Origin: Oceanospirillum maris DSM 6286
Lineage (GTDB): Bacteria; Pseudomonadota; Gammaproteobacteria; Pseudomonadales; Halomonadaceae
Reading direction: 5' to 3'
DNA: 64,000 bases
NCBI RefSeq assembly: GCF_000422865.1
Contig: NZ_AUGW01000018.1
Coordinates: forward strand, 1-64,000
The translations under genes were made by a program, and so were the position numbers. Below the pieces are notes generated by a model. That model made no database searches. It saw nothing but the letters and a program-made list of their open reading frames with translations, and was not told the DNA's origin. Positions 54,921-63,458 of this stretch are shown in pieces (the first letter of the stretch is position 1; each line of letters starts with the position of its first letter).

Positions 54921-55345
54921 AAGCGGGGTTACTCAAGCGGTTAAACAACGATGCAAATGGGCCGTCTGATGCTGATGATTTGGCTGGCGCCATTACCGTA
55001 CAGCTTTGTGACTTGCTGAATGTTCGTGTGGGTTCCTGCCTTGCGCGACCAGATCTTGGATTACCTGCTATCTCACCGGTACAGCTTCAAGGTGATCAAA
55101 TGCAGTCTCAACGTTTAGCGCGGGTTATTCAGTTACAGGTTGAGCATTTTGAACCCCGTTTACAGCAGGTGAAGGTTCAGTCGAAAGGTGAAGAACGTGG
55201 CTTGATGTTATTCGCCTTACAAGCAAGCTTTGAACTGCGCTATGAGCTTTGGCAGATTGAGCTTCGTATTCAGATCGATAACGACAGTCGAGTTGCCGTT
55301 AACGGAATTACTTTGCAACGCAGTGGCAACGCACGCCGCCTGTGA
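54917..55345 (+). CDS. tssE: T6SS baseplate subunit TssE (gp25-like)
   Basis: A 142-residue gp25-like wedge protein. LLKRLNNDA, LCDLLNVRVGSCLARPDLGLPAI and VIQLQVEHFEPRLQQVKV match TssE, including the usual ARP(D/E).G-type motif. ATGA overlap with the Hcp-like gene indicates translational coupling. Ends 22 bases before tssF. Confidence 0.93.
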   Translation: MKAGLLKRLNNDANGPSDADDLAGAITVQLCDLLNVRVGSCLARPDLGLPAISPVQLQGDQMQSQRLARVIQLQVEHFEPRLQQVKVQSKGEERGLMLFALQASFELRYELWQIELRIQIDNDSRVAVNGITLQRSGNARRL

Positions 55346-55367
55346 TCACAGAATAAGAAGAGTATTT

Positions 55368-57092
55368 ATGGCAAAAATTGATCGCCATTATCAGGATGAA
55401 TTGGCCCGCTTGCATGAGATGGCAGCGGAGTACTCACAGCTAAATCCTTCTCAAGCGGGCTATCTCGCAGGCGCAGGCAGTGATCCTGACGTTGAGCGCA
55501 TTTTAGAGGGCGTTGCATTTTTAACGGCAGGGCTAAGATCCGAGCTAGAGAAAGATCAGACGCAACTTTTGCAAAATATTTTGCAGGTTGCATCTCCAGA
55601 TCTGTTGCGCCCGCTACCGTCTATTACCCTGATGCAATTTAAGGGCCGCTCCGCCCTAAAAGAACAGTTAGATCTGCCGGTGGGTACTCCTGTGTCAGGG
55701 GTGGCATCAAGTAATCAGCACCGTTGTGAATTTAGAACGTTGATGCAAACGACCGTGCTGTCCTTGGAACTCAGTGATGCGTTGTTGCGTAAAAGCCATG
55801 AGAATGAGCCAGGTATTCATTGCCTAAGCATCAATTTTACTTGTACCTATGGCGATGTTTCGTCTTTAACCTCTAAGCCGATATCGATCTATATTAATTC
55901 ACCTCAGGCTATGGCTGCACGAATGCTTGACGGGCTGCTGCATCATTGTGAATCTGCGGAAGTGGTTTGGTCTGGTGGCATGACAGATGAGATGGAACTC
56001 CCTGTATGGAATACAGGTTTATTACAATGGCCGTTTTTAGCAGGAGACACACCTGAATTGCCCGCGCACCGTATGGCGCAACGCTTTTTCTTAGCACCGG
56101 AGTTGGCCCAAGGTATTCATGTCTCCCTGCCAGAGCCTTCGGATAATTCAAGCGCTACCTCATTTCAGTTGAAATTCTATCTTGATGGGCAAATAGATTG
56201 GCCCCGAGCCGATCTTAAAAAGACCTTTAGACTGAACGTTGTGCCTGCGGTGAACCTCTTTGTTCGAGATGCCCCTCCCCGAGTTAGAGATAATCGTCAA
56301 ACGTATATGGCGCTAAATCCACGTCAACGGGATGATGAGTCTTTGAGTATTTACGGTATTGAACAGGTTTCAGGCCAGTATCGCAGCGAACCGGATAGTC
56401 ACGTGTATCGCCCTTTTTGGCAGCAAGGTTTTGGTGACTTATTTCATTACCAAGAGCAGCTAACCGCACACCCGGTTAATGATGAGTTAGAACTTGCCGT
56501 GGCGTTAGGTGGTGAGTTACGTGATGAGCAGGAAGTCATTAAAGCTCGCTTGTATTGCACAAACGGTGGGGATGCCGCGACTTTATTACCTGGCCAGATT
56601 TGTGATTATACCTCTGGCTCTCCTGAGCTGGTGCAGTTTGAAAATCTGACGACGCCAACGCCCTATCGTAAAACACTTTCAAGTGAACAGCAGTATTGGC
56701 AAGCTGTTCGCCAGTTGAGCAGTAATTTGATGGGGCACCTTAACCTAGAGCGTCTATCGTCAGCCTTAAAAGAGTTGGTATTACAGGCCAGCCCTGACCG
56801 TGCCCGTCAACAGGTTAATATGAAAAAAGTAGAGGCTATCCAATCGGTCTCGTTAACGATGGGTGACAGGCTAGTATCCGCAATGTCCGTGCGAGGCTAT
56901 GAAGTCACATTAAAGTTAGCCGGTGATCATTTCCCAAGTAAAGGGGATATGTGGTTGTTTTCTCGCCTTTTGCAGCAGTTTTTTATCAGTTTGGTGCCGG
57001 TTAACTACTTCTGCTTGTTAAAGATCATCGACGTACAAACGGGTGAGACCATTGACGGGTCGCCGATGCTAGGTAGGAAGCCGCTGCTGTGA
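55368..57092 (+). CDS. tssF: T6SS baseplate subunit TssF
   Basis: A 574-residue TssF. It begins DRHYQDELARLHEMAAEYSQ, then GSDPDVERILEGVAFLTAGL, both family hallmarks, and contains PVWNTGLLQWPFLAGD and GYEVTLKL...FPSKGDMWLFSRLLQQFF near the end. ATG 55368 starts the conserved N terminus; the frame extends back to 55230 into tssE without homology. Four-base overlap with tssG. Confidence 0.96.
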   Translation: MAKIDRHYQDELARLHEMAAEYSQLNPSQAGYLAGAGSDPDVERILEGVAFLTAGLRSELEKDQTQLLQNILQVASPDLLRPLPSITLMQFKGRSALKEQLDLPVGTPVSGVASSNQHRCEFRTLMQTTVLSLELSDALLRKSHENEPGIHCLSINFTCTYGDVSSLTSKPISIYINSPQAMAARMLDGLLHHCESAEVVWSGGMTDEMELPVWNTGLLQWPFLAGDTPELPAHRMAQRFFLAPELAQGIHVSLPEPSDNSSATSFQLKFYLDGQIDWPRADLKKTFRLNVVPAVNLFVRDAPPRVRDNRQTYMALNPRQRDDESLSIYGIEQVSGQYRSEPDSHVYRPFWQQGFGDLFHYQEQLTAHPVNDELELAVALGGELRDEQEVIKARLYCTNGGDAATLLPGQICDYTSGSPELVQFENLTTPTPYRKTLSSEQQYWQAVRQLSSNLMGHLNLERLSSALKELVLQASPDRARQQVNMKKVEAIQSVSLTMGDRLVSAMSVRGYEVTLKLAGDHFPSKGDMWLFSRLLQQFFISLVPVNYFCLLKIIDVQTGETIDGSPMLGRKPLL

Positions 57093-58036
57093 TACTTGAT
57101 GATCTTTTAGCCCATGGCCACCGTTATAGCCTGCTACAGGCTTACCGACTGTTAATGCATGTGACAGGGACTACGGTAAACATTGAGCTTGAACCCGCAC
57201 TTGGCCTAGAGAGCGCTCGCAGTGTGATTGAACGGATTGAGCAGCTTGACGAAAACCGCTTTCGTATTGAATTGAATGTTTTCAATCTATACGGCAGAAA
57301 CGGTGTTCTACCAAGCTATATGACCGATTACCTACTGCAGTCTGAGCAGCAGGAAAAAGGCCAAGCCCGTGCTTTTTTGAATGTGCTTAACCAGCGTATC
57401 TACCAGTTGTTATTAGACGCCCAACAACGGTCGATAATGGCGCATCAGCCTCCTAGCGACCTGAATAATGGTTTTTATGATCGCCTTAGAGCTTTGTCTG
57501 GATTGAATAGTGGGGAACAAGAACCAGCCACAGGATTGCTGCGGTATTTTCGGTTGTTGGCTTCGCCTTATCGTTCAGCCGCAGGCCTTGAAGTGATGTT
57601 GAGTGACTTTTTAGGCCAAATCACCGTTGAAGCCAAACAGTGTATGCAGCGACAGGTGTCTTTACCGCTTCACTCCCAGCTACGTTTGGGTGAACAAACA
57701 ACGGGGCTTGGCGATGGCACTCTTTTAGGGAGTCAGCTTCCAGAAGCTTCAGGCAGCTTTATTTTGCAAATAGGACCTTTGGATTATGAGCAGTTTGATC
57801 AACTGTTAAGTAATACCAATCGCTGGTTGCAACTGAGGAATTTGATTCGCCTTTATCTGCATCAGCCTTTGCGCTGTGAATTAGAATTTTTACTAGATTG
57901 TACTGGGCTAGACCAACAGGACAGCGGACTGAATGGTTGGGGGCGACTTGGTAAGAACGCTTGGCTACTTAAACCGGATTTTACGGCTGTTGATGGTTCG
58001 CCGTATCAATTAAAAGCCCGAATAGCATTGGATTAA
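57089..58036 (+). CDS. tssG: T6SS baseplate subunit TssG
   Basis: A 315-residue TssG. YSLLQAYRLLMHV at the start, NVFNLYGRNGVLPSYMTDYLLQ and LGDGTLLGSQLPEASGSFILQIGPLDYEQF are characteristic. The GTG start overlaps the tssF stop. Last classic T6SS gene; a run of sensor genes continues 13 bases later. Confidence 0.96.
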   Translation: MILDDLLAHGHRYSLLQAYRLLMHVTGTTVNIELEPALGLESARSVIERIEQLDENRFRIELNVFNLYGRNGVLPSYMTDYLLQSEQQEKGQARAFLNVLNQRIYQLLLDAQQRSIMAHQPPSDLNNGFYDRLRALSGLNSGEQEPATGLLRYFRLLASPYRSAAGLEVMLSDFLGQITVEAKQCMQRQVSLPLHSQLRLGEQTTGLGDGTLLGSQLPEASGSFILQIGPLDYEQFDQLLSNTNRWLQLRNLIRLYLHQPLRCELEFLLDCTGLDQQDSGLNGWGRLGKNAWLLKPDFTAVDGSPYQLKARIALD

Positions 58037-58049
58037 TGTGGAGCACCCT

Positions 58050-59402
58050 ATGTTGAGCTATCGTATGAAAAATATGATCAGTTGGTTTCTTCTGGCTATC
58101 GCTGGAATACTGATCCTGTATTGGGGCTATCAAAAAAGCCATGAGTCAAAGATGATCCGTATCGCTACGGCATCTAAGGGCGGTTACTACTATCAATATG
58201 GCACGTTATTGAAGCGGTATATCGAGAAAAAAACAGATTATCAAGTACAGCTATTGGTAACCAGTGGCTCAGTTGATAACCGTGGAAAACTCCTTGCGGG
58301 AGAAGCAGATTTCGCCATTGTGGGCACTAACTCTGTCTCTTTGCAGAACCTCTATATGGTTGCGCCTTTATGGCGGGACTATATGCATTTAGTTGTTCGT
58401 AAAGATAGCCAAATTAACTCGCTGTCAGAGATGGCAGGGCATAGCATTGCTCTCGGTAAGACAGGCTCTGGCTATCGTGCTCAGTCGATGAAAGTACTTG
58501 AGCATTTCGCCCTAGAAGCGGATCAGTTTGATAAAAACGAACTCTATTTCTCTGAACTGTTAAGTGATGCCTCCCTTGAGGGCGCTATTGTTACGACGGG
58601 TTTACTTAACCCTGATCTTCGACAGGTGATGTCCAGTGGCCAGTTCAAGCTGGTTTCTGTAGAGGGGGCTGAAGGCTATGCTTTAAACCACTCTCAGCTG
58701 ACGACGGCTAAAATTCCTGCCGGGGTTTACAGTTCTGTCAGCGGCCCTGTACCAATGGAGTCGGTCGAAACGATTGTCACCTATGCGGTCATGGCTTCCC
58801 GTTCGGGTTTACCTGAGAAAATGGTGCAAGCGGTACTGGATCAGCTTAATAGTGACCAGATGCGTAGCGAAGCTCCTATCATGCTGAATTTAAACCCGAC
58901 TGAAGATAGCGTGTTGCGCTATTTACCTCTGCACTCGGTGAGTAATCGGTACTACAACCCTTTTGTTGGCTTGGATAATTTCTCTCGTTTCTTAGGACAG
59001 ATTGCTGAACACAAAGTACTGATTATAGAAGCAATTATTATCTTACTGGTTGTCTTTGTGCAATTAAGTCAACTGCGCCGCCGCCGTATTGAACAGGTTA
59101 GAGTCAATCTTGCGGCAGAACTTGAGTCCGTTTTCCGCCAAACAGTAGAGATTGAACGCAATCAAAAAGATGCCCGAGACTGGAGGCTTTTGAAGCAATA
59201 CTTAGTTGAGGTGATGCGTTTAAAACAGCAAGCCGTTAGCTTGGTGCAAGGATCTACCTTGGCAGAGTCTATCTTGTTCTTGAGTACCATACAGCAATGT
59301 GCGGATGTTATGCGTCAATTGGAATGGCGTTTATCGGCAATGCAATTAAGTGAGGCTGCCCGTAAGGAAGTGGATGCTGCTCGGTCAACAGTGACAGACT
59401 AA
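58050..59402 (+). CDS. Membrane-anchored TAXI-family solute-binding protein
   Basis: A 450-residue protein. A TM at about residues 9-27, a TRAP-TAXI binding domain in the periplasm (about 35-310: IRIATASKGGYYYQYGTLLKRYIE, NRGKLLAGEADFAIVGTNS, LSEMAGHSIALGKTGSGYR), a second TM (about 320-342) and a cytoplasmic helical tail of about 100 residues with coiled-coil character (RRRRIEQVRVNLAAELESVF). ATG 58050 follows GTGGAG by six bases and is preferred to GTG 58038. TAXI proteins are normally free and partner with TRAP permeases; none is near. The two-TM layout and cytoplasmic tail suggest a receptor. Confidence 0.8.
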   Translation: MLSYRMKNMISWFLLAIAGILILYWGYQKSHESKMIRIATASKGGYYYQYGTLLKRYIEKKTDYQVQLLVTSGSVDNRGKLLAGEADFAIVGTNSVSLQNLYMVAPLWRDYMHLVVRKDSQINSLSEMAGHSIALGKTGSGYRAQSMKVLEHFALEADQFDKNELYFSELLSDASLEGAIVTTGLLNPDLRQVMSSGQFKLVSVEGAEGYALNHSQLTTAKIPAGVYSSVSGPVPMESVETIVTYAVMASRSGLPEKMVQAVLDQLNSDQMRSEAPIMLNLNPTEDSVLRYLPLHSVSNRYYNPFVGLDNFSRFLGQIAEHKVLIIEAIIILLVVFVQLSQLRRRRIEQVRVNLAAELESVFRQTVEIERNQKDARDWRLLKQYLVEVMRLKQQAVSLVQGSTLAESILFLSTIQQCADVMRQLEWRLSAMQLSEAARKEVDAARSTVTD

Positions 59403-59417
59403 GTAAGGGTTCATCCT

Positions 59418-60227
59418 ATGGTTGCCGTACCGTCAACACCGCCCAAGAAAGGGCGCTCCGAGCAAGGCCGCTCTCTTGCAGGGCGCCTTGGGTTAACATT
59501 GGTCTTTGTTCTGCTGTTCAGTATTAGTCTAAGTGCGCTTTTAGCCTACTTTAATTTTGAAAAACGCCACCGAGAGCTGATTAGCTCTCGACTTCAAGTG
59601 ATGTTAGATGAAGTGCGTTTAGGCATTGATTATGGCACGGGCTTAGGCCTGCCGATGAGTTCGTTAACGGAAACAAACGAACAATTGATAGCCTTAGTTT
59701 CAAGGGATGAGGCACTTGAAAAAGCAGTCGTCTATTCCACTTTAAAACAACCATTATTTCAGGCCGGAAGCGGTGTATTAACCGCTTCTTTGCCGGATAT
59801 GTGGTTTGATTTGGCAAGAAACGAGCACAATACAGGCCGGTTGTTAATCCATGAAACGGAGCGCTATTTGTTAGTCGCAGAGCCGTTATTTAACACCTTC
59901 GATATTCAATCGGGGCTAGTGGTTATTGCGTACAGTCGAGCGGCGTATCAGGCTGAAAATTTCTCATTGCTTAAACAGCAGGCTCTGCAATCCGGTATGG
60001 GCGTGATTTTAAGTGCGGTTATTGGTTTATTACTACTGTGGTTGATGATGCGCCGCTTACGTCAGCAGATATTACGGCTAAGCGGTAATTTAGATCGGCA
60101 ACTTAATCGCGAGAAGGTTGTTTTAGACCGTTTAGGTACACCGGATGAATTGGAGACCCGGTTTCAGTTATTACATGATCGAGTGCAGGAGGCACAGCAA
60201 ACGTCATCAACGGATCGTCATCCTTAA
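59418..60227 (+). CDS. Two-TM periplasmic sensor protein
   Basis: A 269-residue protein with a TM at about 25-47, a periplasmic domain of about 145 residues (single-Cache-like by size and the ALEKAVVYSTLKQPLFQAG segment), a TM at about 192-212, and a HAMP-like cytoplasmic tail (RQLNREKVVLDRLGTPDELETRFQLL) with no kinase, methyl-accepting or cyclase domain. It cannot signal alone and is likely part of a receptor complex with its neighbours. Fifteen bases after the TAXI gene. Confidence 0.7.
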   Translation: MVAVPSTPPKKGRSEQGRSLAGRLGLTLVFVLLFSISLSALLAYFNFEKRHRELISSRLQVMLDEVRLGIDYGTGLGLPMSSLTETNEQLIALVSRDEALEKAVVYSTLKQPLFQAGSGVLTASLPDMWFDLARNEHNTGRLLIHETERYLLVAEPLFNTFDIQSGLVVIAYSRAAYQAENFSLLKQQALQSGMGVILSAVIGLLLLWLMMRRLRQQILRLSGNLDRQLNREKVVLDRLGTPDELETRFQLLHDRVQEAQQTSSTDRHP

Positions 60228-60271
60228 TACTAAAAGGCTGGTGATACTACGGGTCTGGAGTCTCATTATTT

Positions 60272-62272
60272 ATGAAGCGCCTTTCGTTATCTGGAAGTGT
60301 TGTTTTTATTGCAGTATTGGTTATCGTCCTTGGAACCGCAGCGGGTGCTTGGATGTCGTTAGGGCTGATTAAAGATGCCCTAGAGCCTGCCCAAGAAGAA
60401 AAAGCCGCCATTGTTGCTGATTCGACAGATAGGCTAGTGACGCATCTGTTAAAGCAAGGTGTTCCGCTGGAGCGCTTTGGACGAATGGATCAACTGCTGG
60501 CAAGTCGTCTAACAGGCCACCCTGATTTGGATTTCTTGGCGATCTATTTGCCAGAATCTGACCGTCTTTTGTATCAAGCGACTGGGCTTGAGGATCTACC
60601 ACAGAATCGGCCTGCATCACCCAGTGACCCCCTCGTTCAGTCTTTAGCTGATGCCCAGGGCCGCTTCGCACTTTACCGCTACCCTATTGTACAAGATGGA
60701 CAAACTCTGGCAGAGGTTTGGGTTGGTTTTGACCCAGGCTTTATGGCGCGAGTGTTTGAGGAGATTGGCTACGATATTGCTACTATTTTGGTGGTAACGC
60801 TGCTGTTGGCAATGGAACTACTGATGTTTATCACGACCTATCATATTAAAACTCCGATGGCTGGTATTCACTTTATGCTGGATCGTATCGCGGAAAAAGA
60901 TCTTCGAGAAGTGGTGCATTTTCCCGGTAAGGATGAGCTATCAAATCTTGGTAACAAAGTTGCCACGATCAGCTCGGATATGACGACTTGGTTAAGATCC
61001 ACGGCGGAAGGGAAATCCTACCAGCTACCGAAGAAGCATCCGAAGAAAGTAGGCTTAGCGCGTTTGTCATTTGTTCGACCGCCTCTTTTTCTGGTGATTT
61101 TTTCAGAGTCGATGTCACTTGCTTTCTTTCCTGCTTACGTGAATGAACTCTACGAGCCGATACCTGGATTAGCGCCTAGTATGGTAATTGGTTTACCTAT
61201 CTCGGTCTTTATGCTGGTTTGGGCGTTGTCATTGCCCGTTGCAGGGCAGTGGTCGGACAGCGTTGGCCGTAAAAAAGCCTTTATGGTAGGGGCATTGCTG
61301 ACGGCGGTAGGGTTATTCCTGACAGCTTGGTGCGATAATCTTTGGCAATTACTCGCGGTTCGTTCAATAACGGCAGTGGGCTATGGTGTTGTCTTTATCA
61401 CTGCTCAAGGCTACGTGACCGATAATACGACACCGGAAAATAGAACCCGTGGCATGGCGATGTTCCTCTCTGGTTTCTTTTCTGGCTCCCTGTGTGGGGC
61501 CGCTATTGGTGGTATTTTATCCGATCGTATCGGTTTTCCAGCGACCTTTATCCTGTCGGCGGCTTTATCTCTCGCATCGGCTATGTTTGTGATGCAATTT
61601 TTTGAGGCTAAAGTTAAAGATCCTTCGGCCCCAGCCCCTGCGATTCTGTCATTCAAAGACTTTACAACATTGCTAACCGATAAATATTTCTTATTGATTA
61701 CCTTCCTTTCCGCTATTCCAGCCAAACTGCTACTGACGGGCTTCTTATACTATACCGGCCCCGTTTATCTGAATGAATTAGGGGCGAATCAGTCCTCCGT
61801 TGGGCGGGTTTTGATGGCCTATGGTTTAGCCATTGTGCTTATCTCGCCGTTGAGTGCTTGGCTTGGTGATCGGCTGAAAAATAAGAGTGCTTTTATTATT
61901 TTTGGTGGTGGGTTATCGGCACTTGCGTTATTCGCGGTTTATATGATTCCGGGGATTTATGGCATGTTTACAGGGGTTTTGTTGTTGGGGGTTGCCCATG
62001 CCATTGGCGTTTCACCGCAGTTATCTCTGTTAACGGAGAAGGTAAAATTGAGAAATGGATTAACGCTGGGTAAAACCATCGGTATTTTCCGGCTGACTGA
62101 ACGTATTGGTAATATTGCAGGGCCTTTAGTGGCGGCTACGTTGATTAGTGTGCTGGGTTTCCAAAGCTCGTTCTTGTGGTTGTCGACGGGGGCTGCGATG
62201 AGTTTGATCTTGTTGGTTATCTTATATTTGATGTTCCGTTCTATGGATCAACGCAAGCTACAGGAGGCTTAG
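60272..62272 (+). CDS. Sensor-HAMP-MFS transporter fusion
   Basis: A 666-residue protein. An N-terminal TM (about 10-30), a periplasmic sensor (about 35-165, with FLAIYLPESDRLLYQATG), a TM (about 167-190), a HAMP-like linker (about 190-245, IAEKDLREVVHFPGKDELSNLGNKV), then a 12-TM MFS transporter (about 262-655). MFS motif A is clear as AGQWSDSVGRKKA, with a second copy GDRLKNKS in the C-terminal half. GGAGTCTCATTATTT precedes ATG. Periplasmic sensing coupled to an MFS through HAMP is rarely described. In the same tight run as the T6SS genes. Confidence 0.85.
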   Translation: MKRLSLSGSVVFIAVLVIVLGTAAGAWMSLGLIKDALEPAQEEKAAIVADSTDRLVTHLLKQGVPLERFGRMDQLLASRLTGHPDLDFLAIYLPESDRLLYQATGLEDLPQNRPASPSDPLVQSLADAQGRFALYRYPIVQDGQTLAEVWVGFDPGFMARVFEEIGYDIATILVVTLLLAMELLMFITTYHIKTPMAGIHFMLDRIAEKDLREVVHFPGKDELSNLGNKVATISSDMTTWLRSTAEGKSYQLPKKHPKKVGLARLSFVRPPLFLVIFSESMSLAFFPAYVNELYEPIPGLAPSMVIGLPISVFMLVWALSLPVAGQWSDSVGRKKAFMVGALLTAVGLFLTAWCDNLWQLLAVRSITAVGYGVVFITAQGYVTDNTTPENRTRGMAMFLSGFFSGSLCGAAIGGILSDRIGFPATFILSAALSLASAMFVMQFFEAKVKDPSAPAPAILSFKDFTTLLTDKYFLLITFLSAIPAKLLLTGFLYYTGPVYLNELGANQSSVGRVLMAYGLAIVLISPLSAWLGDRLKNKSAFIIFGGGLSALALFAVYMIPGIYGMFTGVLLLGVAHAIGVSPQLSLLTEKVKLRNGLTLGKTIGIFRLTERIGNIAGPLVAATLISVLGFQSSFLWLSTGAAMSLILLVILYLMFRSMDQRKLQEA

Positions 62273-62275
62273 CCG

Positions 62276-63334
62276 GTGGCAAGATTGAATCAAGTTTTTA
62301 AACGTGTACTCATGGTTTTTTTGTCAGGTTGGTTGCTTTCGGGCGCAGCTTTGGCTTCTGGTACTCAAGTTGGCTCAAATAAAGAGACTCTGTCGTTCCT
62401 TGAGCATGGTGACGTAAAGCAAGTTTATATGGTTTTATGGCGTGGATTAACAGAAGCTGAGCGTGGGTTTATGGATGCACTGATGGCGCAGCCCAAGCCC
62501 GTCGAGTTTATTGTCCGAAATGCAGGAAAAAGCCATGAACAACTGGCGCTAATTCGTGACGATATTCGCCTGAGAAAGCCTGACCTTGTTTACAGCTTTG
62601 GTACCACGGTGACATCTGCTTTAGTCGGTACAGAGAGTAACTTTAACCCAGATCTACATGTTCAGAGTATTCCTGTCATTTTCAATATTGTCGCAGATCC
62701 TAAGGGGGCGGGTATCGTGAATGACTACGAACATCCTCAGCGCAATATAACAGGAACCTCTCATCTGGTGCCTATGGGCACTCAAGTTGCGGCCATGCAG
62801 GAATTGGAAGGTGTTAAGCGCATTGCGGTGATTTTTAACCCGAAAGAGAAAAATTCAATGCTACAGGTGCAAGCTCTTAAGGATGCCAGTACGGCGGCGG
62901 GGTTGGAGCTTGTTGCATTTGAATTACCCAACGCCAATGATGCTGAAGCGGGTGCTCACTTTGCAGCGTTTGCTCGATATATCAAAGAACAGAAAGCAGA
63001 TATCGTGTATTTACCATCAGATTCCTTTCTTATCTCCCATGCAAAAGCACTGGTTAATACCAGTCACGGAACGGGTATACCGGTATTTTCCGCCACAGAA
63101 GGCCCTATACGAAAGTCAGGGGCTTATATGGGGTTAGTGAGCCGTTACTATAATGTGGGCCAATTTGCGGCGTATAAAGCGCAACAAGTACTTTTTGATG
63201 GCAAGGCGATCGCTCAAATTCCCGTTGAAACCTTAAAGCGCTTTAGTTTTATCGTGAATATGACCGCTGCTAAGATGTTGGATCGTTATCCCCCAGTAAC
63301 CATTATGCAAACGGCTGAGGTGATTAAAGAATAG
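62276..63334 (+). CDS. ABC_sub_bind-type periplasmic binding protein
   Basis: A 352-residue exported protein of the ABC_sub_bind (PF04392-like) type: signal peptide ending ALAS, then DLVYSFGTTVTSALVG, PVIFNIVADPKGAGIV, NITGTSHLVP, RIAVIFNPKEKNSMLQ and VYLPSDSFLISHAKALV. The GTG start has AGGAGG about nine bases ahead and lies three bases after the MFS fusion stop. There is no ABC permease. Members are often found beside sensor kinases, so it probably delivers a ligand to the neighbouring sensors. Confidence 0.85.
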   Translation: MARLNQVFKRVLMVFLSGWLLSGAALASGTQVGSNKETLSFLEHGDVKQVYMVLWRGLTEAERGFMDALMAQPKPVEFIVRNAGKSHEQLALIRDDIRLRKPDLVYSFGTTVTSALVGTESNFNPDLHVQSIPVIFNIVADPKGAGIVNDYEHPQRNITGTSHLVPMGTQVAAMQELEGVKRIAVIFNPKEKNSMLQVQALKDASTAAGLELVAFELPNANDAEAGAHFAAFARYIKEQKADIVYLPSDSFLISHAKALVNTSHGTGIPVFSATEGPIRKSGAYMGLVSRYYNVGQFAAYKAQQVLFDGKAIAQIPVETLKRFSFIVNMTAAKMLDRYPPVTIMQTAEVIKE

Positions 63335-63458
63335 CCGAGGATTAAGTCGCTCGGCTGGATTAAATCGGTCGATTGAGTTAAATAGAGTGGTTCGGTTAAG
63401 GGACTGTTAGGTTAAAATGCCGGACTTCACTTTTATTTTATCGGTCTGGAGTATTATT
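63335..63458. other. Spacer between the sensor module and hisA
   Basis: About 120 bases with imperfect repeats of GATTAA.TCG.TCG (63352-63400). No terminator with a T-run is seen. An ATG at 63417 is in frame with hisA but the ribosome site favours the later TTG. Confidence 0.4.
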
